Shown: piece after piece, positions 25,862-34,623 of the stretch | How positions within the stretch are numbered: position 1 is the first letter of the stretch | Layout of the letters: each line of letters starts with the position of its first letter | NCBI RefSeq assembly: GCF_000265365.1 | Contig: NC_018011.1 | Coordinates: 2,373,501 to 2,437,500, forward strand | DNA: 64,000 nucleotides | From: Alistipes finegoldii DSM 17242 | GTDB taxonomy: Bacteria; Bacteroidota; Bacteroidia; Bacteroidales; Rikenellaceae | Reading direction: 5' to 3' | The notes under the pieces: generated by a model | Seen by the model: the letters and a program-made list of their open reading frames with translations, nothing else | Told to the model about the DNA's origin: nothing | Database searches by the model: none | Position numbers and translations under genes: made by a program

Positions 25862-26002
25862 ACTTGGAGGAAACCCGAAGCAATGCAAGTGAAAATGCCC
25901 ACGCCCACATATCGTAGCGTAGTAATATACCACAACCGGGCGTGGGACACACGACCCGTCGGGCTGCTTTTCACTTCGTCACTTCTAAAAAAACCTCCAA
26001 GT
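25862..26002. repeat. Nested inverted-repeat structure (141 nt)
   Basis: Three perfect 9-bp repeat pairs are nested in order: ACTTGGAGG (25862-25870) with CCTCCAAGT (25994-26002); AAGTGAAAA (25887-25895) with TTTTCACTT (25968-25976); CCCACGCCC (25898-25906) with GGGCGTGGG (25938-25946). A further small CCCG/CGGG hairpin lies at about 25956-25963. The only open frames are two short antiparallel ones that read as shadows of the structure. It could be a structured RNA, an oriT-like site or the remnant of an element end. Nothing else was recognised in 25595-26296. Confidence 0.55.
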
Positions 26003-26296
26003 TTTCTCTGAACGAAGGCGTCGCCTATTGGCGGGACGCACTTCAAAGGTAATACTAAAAACTTATTCAGCCAATATTGGACGATTTTTTTGTTCCGTAG
26101 TATAGTTTTCGCTATTCACTATTCAACCCCGTCAACTTAGGTAGTCACGAATAAATTGAAATCTCCCGTTCTGAAATCCATACCGCTACAGGACGATTTT
26201 TCGACTTTTTCTGCTTGTAATCTCAATGTAAGTAAAATTATTTTTTAATACATTGAATACCAGCATGGTTTAACGGCTAATGTAAGGTTGTTGCAG

Positions 26297-26328
26297 CTTG
26301 GTGTTTCGGGATTTATCTGCTAACTTTG
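26297..26328 (+). promoter_or_regulatory. Bacteroidetes-type promoter
   Basis: CTTG (26297-26300), a 20-bp spacer and TAACTTTG (26321-26328, a perfect TAnnTTTG). It lies 24 bp before ATG 26353 and excludes the upstream start at 26326. Confidence 0.7.
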
Positions 26329-26352
26329 AAATACACGTCGGCTGATAAACCT

Positions 26353-27429
26353 ATGGAAAAGATGTCGCTCAAAAAAGGAATAATCTGCATCCTCATTTTG
26401 CTTTGCGGATTCCCATTGCATCCGGCCGACGGCCAACAGGCCTGCCGGACGCTGAACCCTGTGCAGGTCGAATCCCGCAGCCGGCATTACCGGCAGGCAT
26501 ATCTCGAAATGGCCGATATGCTCGACGGCAAAATTCCCTTGAGCATAAAACGTGCGGTCTTCCTTGCGGAGTGGGCCTACCTTGACGGCGACCTCGATTA
26601 TGATGCCTATTGCTATGGTATAGATACGGCCGTCGCGTTTTTGCAAAGGTTCATTGTGGCAAACGGACTCGAACGCTATAAGACCGGGAAGAATCTGGCG
26701 CTCACGGAATACTTTTTTCGTCCTTATTCCGGGAACGGGCATAAACCCTTCACCTACGATTTCGACGATACCGGGGGCCAAGCCGATTTTACGAAACAGT
26801 TCGTAACCAAAGTCATGCGGACGCACAGCGGGCAGTGTCGTTCCCTGCCGATGTACTACAAGGTGTTGGCCGAGACCCTCGGCGCCGAAGCATATATCGC
26901 GTATGCCCCTGCCCATGTGTTTATCCGCTACCGGAACGAGGATAAGATGTATCCCGAAGAGTGGGTGAACGTGGAACTTACCACGCACCAGATTACCCCG
27001 GAGTTCTTTTACAGGGAGCATTTCGAGATCAGCGACAAGGCCATCGAGAACAAGATCTATCTTACTCCTCTGACGGATCGTGAAACCGTTGCGGCGCAGC
27101 TTGCCGACCTCGCGTTCGGATATTGGAACAAATTCAAATGTTACGACGAATTCACCCGATGCTGCACGGAGAAATCGCTGGAATACTATCCGCAGCACCC
27201 CAAAGCGTGCATTATTCTGGGCAAGTCTCTCGATGCGGCCCTTGTAAAACATCTGAAGGAAAACGGGTATAAGGAGGACGCTTGCACCCGGCAGATTGAA
27301 GCGCAATCGGCCGCTCTTTACGAAAAACTGAAAGCATTAGGCTGGGAAGATATGAGCGAGGAACTGCATGACAAACTCGAAAAAGGCAACGAAGAGGGGA
27401 TGAAAATGCAGGAAGCAACCACCCAATAA
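26353..27429 (+). CDS. Secreted transglutaminase-like protein
   Basis: A 358-aa protein. A signal peptide (KKGIICILILLCG, cleavage near HPADGQQ) is followed by a domain with the order of a papain/transglutaminase-like core: Cys in HSGQCRSLP, His in APAHVFIRY and an acidic or Asn residue in VNVELT. The C-terminal 100 residues are helical and charged. The fold assignment comes from this Cys-His-Asn/Glu order; the substrate is unknown. It is the first gene behind a strong promoter, followed by the toxin-like gene after 35 bp. Confidence 0.65.
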   Translation: MEKMSLKKGIICILILLCGFPLHPADGQQACRTLNPVQVESRSRHYRQAYLEMADMLDGKIPLSIKRAVFLAEWAYLDGDLDYDAYCYGIDTAVAFLQRFIVANGLERYKTGKNLALTEYFFRPYSGNGHKPFTYDFDDTGGQADFTKQFVTKVMRTHSGQCRSLPMYYKVLAETLGAEAYIAYAPAHVFIRYRNEDKMYPEEWVNVELTTHQITPEFFYREHFEISDKAIENKIYLTPLTDRETVAAQLADLAFGYWNKFKCYDEFTRCCTEKSLEYYPQHPKACIILGKSLDAALVKHLKENGYKEDACTRQIEAQSAALYEKLKALGWEDMSEELHDKLEKGNEEGMKMQEATTQ

Positions 27430-27464
27430 ACTGCCGATACAATAACCCTTAAAATTATACGATT

Positions 27465-28256
27465 ATGAAACCTAAACTTTTGACCTCAGCGATTTGCATT
27501 ATCGCATTATTTTCAGTAGATTTGACATACGGCTATCATCCGATTTCACCGTATGCGTATTGTATGGGAAATCCTATTCGATTTGTCGATCCTGATGGAC
27601 AGGATGTTTGGGAAATGGATTATAATGGAAGGGTAAAATGGATAAGCCAAAGTGAAGAACATACCATGTATGCTCTAAACAAGGATGGTAATAGAACTGG
27701 ACAATCCATTACGATCCAAGACAGAGCTATTTTTGATGGCCTTACGGCCACAGGAGAAGCAAGCGATTATGCGGCGAGCTTTACAGGAGGAAATCCTACC
27801 GAATTAGCTTCAGTCTTTCTTTTTGGCGCAGATAACTCAAATGCTGAATGGAGATTTAGCCGGTATGACGAAGGCAATGGAGACCAATATGCGATTGGAA
27901 CCGTTCATAATGATGGTTTGGCAATTTCGCCCGAACAGATGGGGTTTGCACGCGAAAACGAGATCGCTTTTATCCATTCGCATCCCGGAAATTATAAATC
28001 GGTAACAGGTCCGTTTAGTGAGCATAGCAGCATGGGGTCGCTGCCCGGTGGGAGAATAATACAACCGTCCGACTCTTGGAATGTTTACAATAACTCCGAC
28101 CGTTATCCGGGTAACAGGAACTCATTCGTGTATTTTCCGAATTCCAGTAATATATATCATGTACGAGGCGTGCAGGCACCTGCATTAATACGAAATGTGA
28201 GTAACCACAATTACAATGGTAGGAAACTATTTTGGGGAACACTTAATGGCAGATAA
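27465..28256 (+). CDS. Short RHS-core / JAB-domain toxin-like protein with signal peptide
   Basis: A 263-aa protein. A signal peptide (residues 1-23) is fused directly to the last part of an RHS/YD-repeat core (SPYAYCMGNPIRFVDPDG, 29-46), the motif that precedes the variable toxin domain in polymorphic toxins. The C-terminal domain carries a JAMM-like signature: E166, H171-S-H173-P and D203 in PSDSW, as expected for a zinc-dependent JAB fold. The thousands of residues of RHS repeats normally upstream are absent, so this is an orphan tip with its own export signal. The gene starting 3 bp downstream is a small lipoprotein, the likely immunity partner. Confidence 0.72.
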   Translation: MKPKLLTSAICIIALFSVDLTYGYHPISPYAYCMGNPIRFVDPDGQDVWEMDYNGRVKWISQSEEHTMYALNKDGNRTGQSITIQDRAIFDGLTATGEASDYAASFTGGNPTELASVFLFGADNSNAEWRFSRYDEGNGDQYAIGTVHNDGLAISPEQMGFARENEIAFIHSHPGNYKSVTGPFSEHSSMGSLPGGRIIQPSDSWNVYNNSDRYPGNRNSFVYFPNSSNIYHVRGVQAPALIRNVSNHNYNGRKLFWGTLNGR

Positions 28257-28259
28257 TCT

Positions 28260-28739
28260 ATGAAAAAAATCGTTTTATTATTCACTGTGTTAGTACTTTT
28301 TGCTGGATGTAAACACAGGAAAGCTATTCGAGTGGAAGATGAAACACCACAAAATAGTGAGGAATCTTTTGTTTTACATCCCACAATAATGGCTGCTATT
28401 AAGGAATTTGGATTGAGTAACCATACGGACAGAATCTATGCAGTTTATTTTACCGATACGAATGACGGATTTACCATGCTGAAGCAAGATACGCTTATCT
28501 ACCTGTCATTTTTGGAAGAAACACCCTTAATTGATGCAAATTACAAAGGTATATTGGATATAGATTCCCTTTCGGTTGCAATTTTTGATAAAAACAGTTG
28601 TGGAAATAATTTTTATGATTCGACAAAACTTTCCACTATCCCGTTGAGTAACCTGAAAAAAATCCCCGAACACGAAATTAAACCTGTAGCCGCATGGGGA
28701 GTACAGGCGGATAGTATAATAAGATGGGTCGCTCCATAA
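28260..28739 (+). CDS. Small lipoprotein, putative immunity partner
   Basis: A 159-aa lipoprotein (lipobox FAGC, Cys16). The mature part is acidic and beta-rich (HTDRIYAVYFTDTNDG, DTLIYLSFLEE). It starts 3 bp after the JAB-domain gene and is followed by a terminator, forming a two-gene cassette. An immunity role is inferred only from the pairing and the periplasmic or surface location. No known immunity family was recognised. Confidence 0.6.
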   Translation: MKKIVLLFTVLVLFAGCKHRKAIRVEDETPQNSEESFVLHPTIMAAIKEFGLSNHTDRIYAVYFTDTNDGFTMLKQDTLIYLSFLEETPLIDANYKGILDIDSLSVAIFDKNSCGNNFYDSTKLSTIPLSNLKKIPEHEIKPVAAWGVQADSIIRWVAP

Positions 28740-28786
28740 TGACGGAGTGCAACAAAGCGGGAGAACTTAGCGGTAACTTCTTTTAC

Positions 28787-28812
28787 GGCTGACAATAATT
28801 TGTCAGCCTTTT
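28787..28812 (+). terminator. Rho-independent terminator
   Basis: A 9-bp stem GGCTGACAA / TTGTCAGCC with a 4-nt loop and a TTTT tail ends the transglutaminase / toxin / lipoprotein unit. Confidence 0.75.
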
Positions 28813-28888
28813 CCTCTCCCTACCTCCAATATGGTCGAATACACTTTTAAAGAACGAACAACAGAGGATTGATAAACTAATTGAATAG

Positions 28889-29710
28889 CTACAATCCGAG
28901 ATTTTGTTGTTCCGCAACCGGTTCAATAATTCCTTCGTCAAAAGGATCTCCATAGTTGAACTTCTGCCTCACGGGCCATGCCGTCATTTCTTCTTCGGGA
29001 TATACCGTGAGCAGATCAGTGACGGCTTCCTTCGAAGCGATCGTCGGATCGAGCCACAAACGCTCCTGCTCCGAAGTGAGTATCTTCGGCATCCGGAAGG
29101 GATTACTGCCGCCGTTGTGGATCTTACGCATCATGGCGTTGGCATCGGTCGTAATCAAGACGAACGACAGCACCTTCTCTCCGGTCTGGGGATTCGTCCA
29201 TTCGTCCCAAAGCCCGGCGATCGAGAAAATTTCCTGATCCTTTAAAGTGGTATAGTAGTACTGCGCCTTTCCGTTCGGCAGTCTGTGCGGCTCGAAAAAT
29301 CCGGTTACGGGAATGATGCACCGGTTATGCTGCCACAGCATTCGCCACGGCCACTTCTCAAAAAGGGTTTCGGCCCTTGCGTTTTTGAACAGGTTTTCCC
29401 GGTTATAACGTTCTGCATCCTCAGGCTTCGCCATTCGTGGAATCAGCCCCCATTGCATTACTTGGAGTTTGTCGCTCCCGGAAACAATGACACATTGCGG
29501 CTCGGCGTAAGCGGGAATGACGTATATATCCTCGGCCAATCGAATGTCGTAGACACTAACCTTGTGTTCGGGGCCGGCTTCCTGCCTGGCCCTTTCTTCC
29601 TGTTCCTGCTCGGCGAGTATCTGCCGGGCTGCTTCGATAATATCCAACTGCTTGCCGTACTTTTTAGCTACGGCTGCCGCATTTGCTGATAGAGAGGTGA
29701 AGAAACACAT
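28889..29710 (-). CDS. yedK: SOS response-associated peptidase (SRAP, HMCES/YedK family)
   Basis: A 273-aa protein. The start is placed at 29710 so that the catalytic Cys is residue 2 (MCFFTS), as in all SRAP enzymes. It forms a covalent bond with abasic sites in single-stranded DNA and shields them. Family motifs are visible: NARAET, RCIIPVTGFFEPHR (with the active-site Glu), FSIAGLWDEW, TTDAN and IHN..RMP (His). It lies in a minus-strand SOS cassette behind umuD and umuC. Confidence 0.92.
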   Translation of the reverse strand: MCFFTSLSANAAAVAKKYGKQLDIIEAARQILAEQEQEERARQEAGPEHKVSVYDIRLAEDIYVIPAYAEPQCVIVSGSDKLQVMQWGLIPRMAKPEDAERYNRENLFKNARAETLFEKWPWRMLWQHNRCIIPVTGFFEPHRLPNGKAQYYYTTLKDQEIFSIAGLWDEWTNPQTGEKVLSFVLITTDANAMMRKIHNGGSNPFRMPKILTSEQERLWLDPTIASKEAVTDLLTVYPEEEMTAWPVRQKFNYGDPFDEGIIEPVAEQQNLGL

Positions 29711-29731
29711 AAACAAAGATTCTTTACAAAT

Positions 29732-31057
29732 TTAGATGGCAATATCTATCCGGTCACTCCATTTGGTCGTAGGACATTTCGAAAGCATTTCGCGCCGCAG
29801 CCGGGTGTTATTCTGCCCGGTCAACTCCGCGCCCAGCACCACAAGCCGGCTGTCGAGGTTCAGCGGACCGTTCACCTCGTCCACGGCAGCCTGCAGGCGT
29901 CGTAATTGCTCGATGTTGGGCTCCTGATGAAACATGTTAAGCTGCATCGCTTCGGCCGGAATAAGGTCCGAAAGAGTTACCGTCGCCCGTTTGAACAGGA
30001 ACGGTCTCTCACCGAGAGAATAGGTCGGCCAGATCGCTTTGAGCAGCGTCATGGCATACGGGATCATCTCAAACGTATTGTCCGTAGGTACGGGGAACTC
30101 AATCTGCAGCCCCCGGTAGGTCTGCCGCTGGTATTCGTTGAAGGGATTTGTTTCGATACCGACGTAGATGCGCCGGGCATAGGAATGCTGGTCGCGGAGC
30201 TTGCGGGCCGAGGAGCTGAGGTAACGGACCACGGCGGCCTTTACCTCGTTGAAATCGGAAGTCATTTTCCCGAATGCCCGCGACGTGCATATCTCCTGCT
30301 TGTCGGGCGGCGCCAGTTCCAGACTGATGCAGGGCGTCCCGTTCATCTCGCGCCAGAGGCGATCGCACACAACGGTCATGTTCTTGCGCACCCATTCGCG
30401 CGGCAGAACGGAGAAATCGTAGGCCGTGCGGATGCCCATCGCCGTCAGCCGCTTTTCATGCCGCCGTCCGATGCCCCACACATCGCCTATAGGCAGCTTT
30501 TTCAGCGCTTCCACGCGCTTTTCTTCCGTGTCGATAATGTAGAGCCCCCGCCGGGCATCGTCCGTCTTGGCGAGCTTGTTTGCGGCTTTGGCCAATACCT
30601 TCGTCGGGGCGATACCCAGACAGATCGGGATGCCGATTCCGCGCCGGGTGGAGCGAATGATGTCGCGCCCCAGCTTCTCGAAATCGAATCCTTCCATCCC
30701 CGTGAAATCGAGGAACCCTTCGTCGATGCTATACCGCTCATAATTCGGGGTGTAAGATGAAAATATACTGTGCATACGGTTACTCAAATCCCCATAAAGC
30801 TCGTAGTTAGAAGAGAACGTGACGATGCCGTGTTCCCGGATGGTGTCCGTTATCTGAAACATCGCGTCACCCATCTTGACGTATTTCTTCGCCAGCCGGT
30901 TCATGGCTATCGCACAGCCGTCATTGTTCGAGGCTACGATGATAGGCTTTCCGTAAAGCCACGGCTGAACGGATTCCTCGCAGGAGCAGTAGAAAGAATT
31001 TCCATCGGCAAGGCCGACCATCTGACGGGGATTCAGGGGCAATAGTTTCTGACTCAT
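29732..31057 (-). CDS. umuC: Y-family translesion DNA polymerase (UmuC)
   Basis: A 441-aa protein. Palm catalytic motifs are GLADGNSFYCSCE (with D18) and YSIDEGFLDF (D and E). HhH and little-finger domains follow; the DVWGIGRRHEKRL loop is typical of UmuC. ATGA overlap with umuD (31054-31057) shows translational coupling. It performs error-prone bypass when activated by processed UmuD. It is carried by the element, as is common for plasmid- and ICE-borne SOS modules. Confidence 0.95.
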   Translation of the reverse strand: MSQKLLPLNPRQMVGLADGNSFYCSCEESVQPWLYGKPIIVASNNDGCAIAMNRLAKKYVKMGDAMFQITDTIREHGIVTFSSNYELYGDLSNRMHSIFSSYTPNYERYSIDEGFLDFTGMEGFDFEKLGRDIIRSTRRGIGIPICLGIAPTKVLAKAANKLAKTDDARRGLYIIDTEEKRVEALKKLPIGDVWGIGRRHEKRLTAMGIRTAYDFSVLPREWVRKNMTVVCDRLWREMNGTPCISLELAPPDKQEICTSRAFGKMTSDFNEVKAAVVRYLSSSARKLRDQHSYARRIYVGIETNPFNEYQRQTYRGLQIEFPVPTDNTFEMIPYAMTLLKAIWPTYSLGERPFLFKRATVTLSDLIPAEAMQLNMFHQEPNIEQLRRLQAAVDEVNGPLNLDSRLVVLGAELTGQNNTRLRREMLSKCPTTKWSDRIDIAI

Positions 31058-31938
31058 TTCTTACCTCCCTTCTTTACCCTTAATTGCCGGATGGAATGGG
31101 TTACGATACCCCAGAGCAGGCGTTCATTGTCTTCGGTAATTTGAATTGGAGCGTAATCCTTGTTGCCGGGCATCAGCCAGATCTCCCCGTTGTCGCGCAA
31201 TTCAACGTATTTCATGGTGAAACCCTCGGTAGTGACGCATACGGCAAGGTCTCCCCACTGGGGTTCGAGCATCCGGTCTACAATCACCGAATCGCTGTCC
31301 TCGATGTCGTCGTCAATCAGGGAGAGGCCCTTTACCTTTCCGAAGAAGGTGCTGACCGGGTTGGGAATCAGCTCTTCGTTCAGGTCGATAAGCCCCTCGG
31401 CGGAAACATCGCTCTCCGGAAAAAACGAAGCTCGGATCGCCCGCCGCTCGAACAGCGCGGGTTGTTCCTTCTGCGGCAGGCGGTCGATAAGGCGTGTGCG
31501 CCGTCGCTTGAACCTCCGGACTTTGATGACGACCGTAACGACGCCCAGCACCCGCGCTTCGGTTTCGCCGTCGACAGGAAGCGTGTCGTCCGTTCCGCCG
31601 CCGAGAAGCCATAGCTCGCGCCCCTTTTTGCGGATGTATTTCAGCACGCGCTCGCCGCAGACCTCGCAGAGTGCGAGGTCCCCGGTATGCGGGGCAAGGC
31701 TCGTGTCGAAGAGGATGCCGTCGCCCTGTTCGAGTTCTTCTTCGACCATATAGTAGTCCCGAATGCGGGCATAGTAGGTCGCACCCGGATTGAGTATTAG
31801 GACTTCGTTCAGGTCGATGCGGTCGCCGATATAGTCCGTGGCCGGCGAGGGGAATCCCGCCGGAATTCCCTCGCTGACGTAGGGCAGCGATTTGGCCTTT
31901 ACCGTAACAAGTCCGTATATATCGAAATGAATATTCAT
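31054..31938 (-). CDS. umuD: Tandem-duplicated UmuD (fused dimer)
   Basis: A 294-aa protein, twice the usual UmuD length. Half 1 (about 1-140) has the cleavage region A27-G28-FPSPA, then IDLNEVL, and K100 in CGERVLK. The position of the catalytic Ser (GDSM in E. coli UmuD) is Tyr63 (DYYM). Half 2 (about 165-285) repeats IDLNEEL and has Ser206 (GLSL) and Lys243 (FTMK), a full dyad, but no good FPSPA-type site. A basic linker (RRFKRRRTR) joins them. UmuD works as a dimer and can be cut in trans, so this looks like a substrate half fused to a protease half. The TGA stop overlaps the umuC start. Confidence 0.88.
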   Translation of the reverse strand: MNIHFDIYGLVTVKAKSLPYVSEGIPAGFPSPATDYIGDRIDLNEVLILNPGATYYARIRDYYMVEEELEQGDGILFDTSLAPHTGDLALCEVCGERVLKYIRKKGRELWLLGGGTDDTLPVDGETEARVLGVVTVVIKVRRFKRRRTRLIDRLPQKEQPALFERRAIRASFFPESDVSAEGLIDLNEELIPNPVSTFFGKVKGLSLIDDDIEDSDSVIVDRMLEPQWGDLAVCVTTEGFTMKYVELRDNGEIWLMPGNKDYAPIQITEDNERLLWGIVTHSIRQLRVKKGGKK

Positions 31939-32210
31939 TAGATACAGTTATGGCGCAGGGAATACAATGGCAGCACGCAATGCTATCGGGCATTGTGTTG
32001 TCATTTCATCAATTATTTAAGCCGGCCGTATACCGACAATGTACATGATTGGAAGTTGCGTCCTTTCCGTAGTACTCTCCTGCGGAGTTTATGTGCAAAA
32101 ATAACGGAAAATTTCGTGCCTATGTTGTGTGAATCTAAAAGATACTACAAGGCACACATACTTTCCAGCACTTTTATTATGCTTTGAGGTCCATTTTTAT
32201 TATCTTTGGT

Positions 32211-32218
32211 CGTCACCT
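32211..32218 (+). promoter_or_regulatory. -7 promoter box TATCTTTG
   Basis: A perfect TAnnTTTG 11 bp before ATG 32230. A possible TTTG lies at 32183-32186 (24-bp spacer, long). Confidence 0.5.
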
Positions 32219-32229
32219 TGCATTCTTCT

Positions 32230-33906
32230 ATGATAAACGGAACAAACAGAATACTGACAATCATTATCCTGATCATTGGGATAAGTACTGGATGTTCGGG
32301 AAATAAAACCGTCGAATCGCAGTTGTCCCGAGCCGAGCAGGTGATGCAATCATTGCCGGACAGTGCCCTTCGAATCATTGAAAATATCGATACAGACGAT
32401 ATTTCACGCCGTAGTACCCGTGCCCGCTATGCACTCCTGTATTCCCAGGCCCTCGACAAGAATTACATCGATCAGACAAATGATTCACTCATTCGTATCG
32501 CCGGTAAATACTACCGTTCACAAGGCAATATACGAGCCCAAGTTCTTACAGGTTACTATCATAGCAGAATTTTATGCAATAACGGAGATTATACACGGGC
32601 ACTGTTACTTCTCCTGCGAATAGAAGATAAAGCTCAGGAGTTGAACGATCCTTACTTGCTGGGTATGTTATATCATCAAATCAGCGAGATATATACCACA
32701 CGCTATGATTACCCCAATAAATTGAAATTCGCACAACAGGCATACGACAGCTATCTCAGTGCTGGTCTGAAAAATCATTGCGGGTATGCACTTTTCGATA
32801 TTGGCGAAGCATACTTCAACTTGGAAGACTATGACAATGCTTTCGAAAACTATAAAAAATCACTCTACATAGCTATTGAAGAACAGGATTCAGTTATGCA
32901 GCGTTCCTGTCTCAGCAATATCGCAATGGCATGCGTTGGGCAACGTGAACCCGAAAATGCGATTGCGGCGTTATGGCAGATTAAGCAACAACTGCATGAA
33001 GATTGGGATGACCAAGAATATATCTCTATGGCTAATGCTTATCTTATTGCCAATCGACTGGACAGTGCGCAATATTACCTGAACATGGCCGAAATTCGGC
33101 ATGATGACGATCCTATTGCTATTGCACGATTGAAAAGCGCAGCAGCACGAATTCATATCAGAACCCGCGAATTGACGAAAGCCGCAACTGAATTTCAATA
33201 TTGTCTTTCTGCCCAAGATTCGCTATTCAGAATAGCCCTGCAGGAGTCTTATGCAAGTTTGCATCGGGATTATCTCGACAAACGGCAACGAGTTGCCCAT
33301 CGTATGCTACTTATCATGCGGCAGCGTATCTGGCTTGCATCGGCTCTGTTCATCACTATAATACTCTTTGTAGGATTCATCGCTTTTGTGAACTTTCGCA
33401 AACGGCAGCTAACCGTTGCAAAATATATGTCGGCCATCGAAGATATAAATAATGCCAAGAAAATTTTGATGGTTAAACTCGATTCGCAGCAACAATCGGA
33501 TACGACTGAATTACGGCGTATAATCAAAGATCGGTACTCTGTAATCGACCAACTCGCCTCTACTTATTACGAGCGTCAGGGCATGGACGAGCAAAAAGCC
33601 ATTTACAATAAGGTAAAGAATTTGCTTGATTCCTATGCCTCTGATGAGAAAGGAAAACAGGAAATCGAACGAATCGTAAACCTCTGCTACGATAACGTGA
33701 TGCAAAAGGTCCGAGAGGAATTACCGACTTTGAAAGATTGGGAACGCGATCTGCTTTGCTATGTGTACGCCGGTTTTTCGCTGCGTGTAATCAGTGTGTT
33801 CACCGGAGACAGTATCAACTATGTGGCAGTAAAAAAATCCCGTCTGAAGACAAAAATCGCCGAATCCGACGCTCCGTCAAAGGATTTTTTCATCAGTTTG
33901 ATATAG
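32230..33906 (+). CDS. TPR lipoprotein-type membrane regulator
   Basis: A 558-aa protein of a Bacteroidetes regulator type. It has a lipoprotein signal (GISTGC), tetratricopeptide-like repeats at about 35-340 (LPDSALRIIENID, ALFDIGEAYFNLEDYDNAFENY), one membrane segment (WLASALFITIILFVGFIAFV at about 375-395) and a coiled coil. The C-terminal LuxR-like HTH (LKDWERDLLCYVYAGFSLRVISVF) is in the cytoplasm. The start at 32230 is chosen for the signal peptide and the -7 box just upstream. It probably senses an envelope signal and controls the surface-protein cluster that follows. Confidence 0.72.
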   Translation: MINGTNRILTIIILIIGISTGCSGNKTVESQLSRAEQVMQSLPDSALRIIENIDTDDISRRSTRARYALLYSQALDKNYIDQTNDSLIRIAGKYYRSQGNIRAQVLTGYYHSRILCNNGDYTRALLLLLRIEDKAQELNDPYLLGMLYHQISEIYTTRYDYPNKLKFAQQAYDSYLSAGLKNHCGYALFDIGEAYFNLEDYDNAFENYKKSLYIAIEEQDSVMQRSCLSNIAMACVGQREPENAIAALWQIKQQLHEDWDDQEYISMANAYLIANRLDSAQYYLNMAEIRHDDDPIAIARLKSAAARIHIRTRELTKAATEFQYCLSAQDSLFRIALQESYASLHRDYLDKRQRVAHRMLLIMRQRIWLASALFITIILFVGFIAFVNFRKRQLTVAKYMSAIEDINNAKKILMVKLDSQQQSDTTELRRIIKDRYSVIDQLASTYYERQGMDEQKAIYNKVKNLLDSYASDEKGKQEIERIVNLCYDNVMQKVREELPTLKDWERDLLCYVYAGFSLRVISVFTGDSINYVAVKKSRLKTKIAESDAPSKDFFISLI

Positions 33907-33973
33907 TAAATCACTAACAACCAGATCATTATTTGCATTTGTGTAGATGCTTATTTTGCATCCACCTAATAAT

Positions 33974-34043
33974 CAGTGTGTTATGAATGCGTAATAATTA
34001 GCCGCAAATATCGGCCGCAACAATCTGTAATACAGTGTGTTAT
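33974..34043 (+). repeat. Two 11-bp direct repeats upstream of the DUF3244 gene
   Basis: CAGTGTGTTAT occurs at 33974-33984 and again at 34033-34043, 59 bp apart, between the TPR regulator and the surface cluster. Possible binding sites for that regulator. Confidence 0.4.
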
Positions 34044-34082
34044 ACTTGTGTCTTGTAATGGTTTTACAAGGCATTTTTTCGT

Positions 34083-34109
34083 TTTGAACGGAAGGTATCT
34101 CTAATTTTG
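34083..34109 (+). promoter_or_regulatory. Probable promoter of the surface-protein cluster
   Basis: TAATTTTG (34102-34109) is a perfect -7 box 35 bp before ATG 34145. TTTG at 34083-34086 gives a short 15-bp spacer; TTTC at 34077-34080 gives 21 bp. Confidence 0.5.
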
Positions 34110-34144
34110 CTAATAATTAACTCACTTATTTAAATCCCTTAATT

Positions 34145-34567
34145 ATGAAAACCTTTACTCTAATCCTCGCTGTTCTGATGCTGGTTCCGGCGATTCCTTT
34201 TGCCAGTTCTCTATGTGAATCGGAATACTCCTGTATGACCGGGAAAAAAGACAAAAATCATCAGCACACCTTCGAAATTATGATTACCTCTGGCCGGCCA
34301 CGCCCTACGCGCCCCCGGATGATCGTTCCGACTCCCATTACCTGCATTTATGACGCACAGTCGGAATCTCTGAACTTCGTATTTTCTGAAAATCTCGGAG
34401 GAGTTACTATTACCATCGCAAATACTACTACGGGAACCGTCATCTATGACATGTGTTCAACCACTCCTGGAAACTGTAAGGTCATGTTGCCGGATGAAGA
34501 AGGCGAATACCAGATACTACTTGAAGGAGATCACGGAGAAATCTACTCCGGAGTATTCGATCTGTAA
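34145..34567 (+). CDS. Secreted DUF3244-like protein
   Basis: A 140-aa protein with a clear signal peptide (LILAVLMLVPAIPFASS). The small beta-sandwich domain (ITCIYDAQSESLNFVFSENLGGVTITIAN) matches the DUF3244 pattern of Bacteroidetes secreted proteins. It is the first gene of the cluster next to the TPR regulator; proteins of this type are often co-regulated with such regulators. Confidence 0.65.
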   Translation: MKTFTLILAVLMLVPAIPFASSLCESEYSCMTGKKDKNHQHTFEIMITSGRPRPTRPRMIVPTPITCIYDAQSESLNFVFSENLGGVTITIANTTTGTVIYDMCSTTPGNCKVMLPDEEGEYQILLEGDHGEIYSGVFDL

Positions 34568-34623
34568 CCTTCGGTAAATATGTAATTTGATCATTCTTTA
34601 TCAACTTATAAATTACATCCATT

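Noticed and set aside
26320..27306. 328-aa minus-strand frame opposite the transglutaminase-like gene
   Set aside because: Antisense shadow; the plus frame has a promoter, signal peptide and catalytic motif order.
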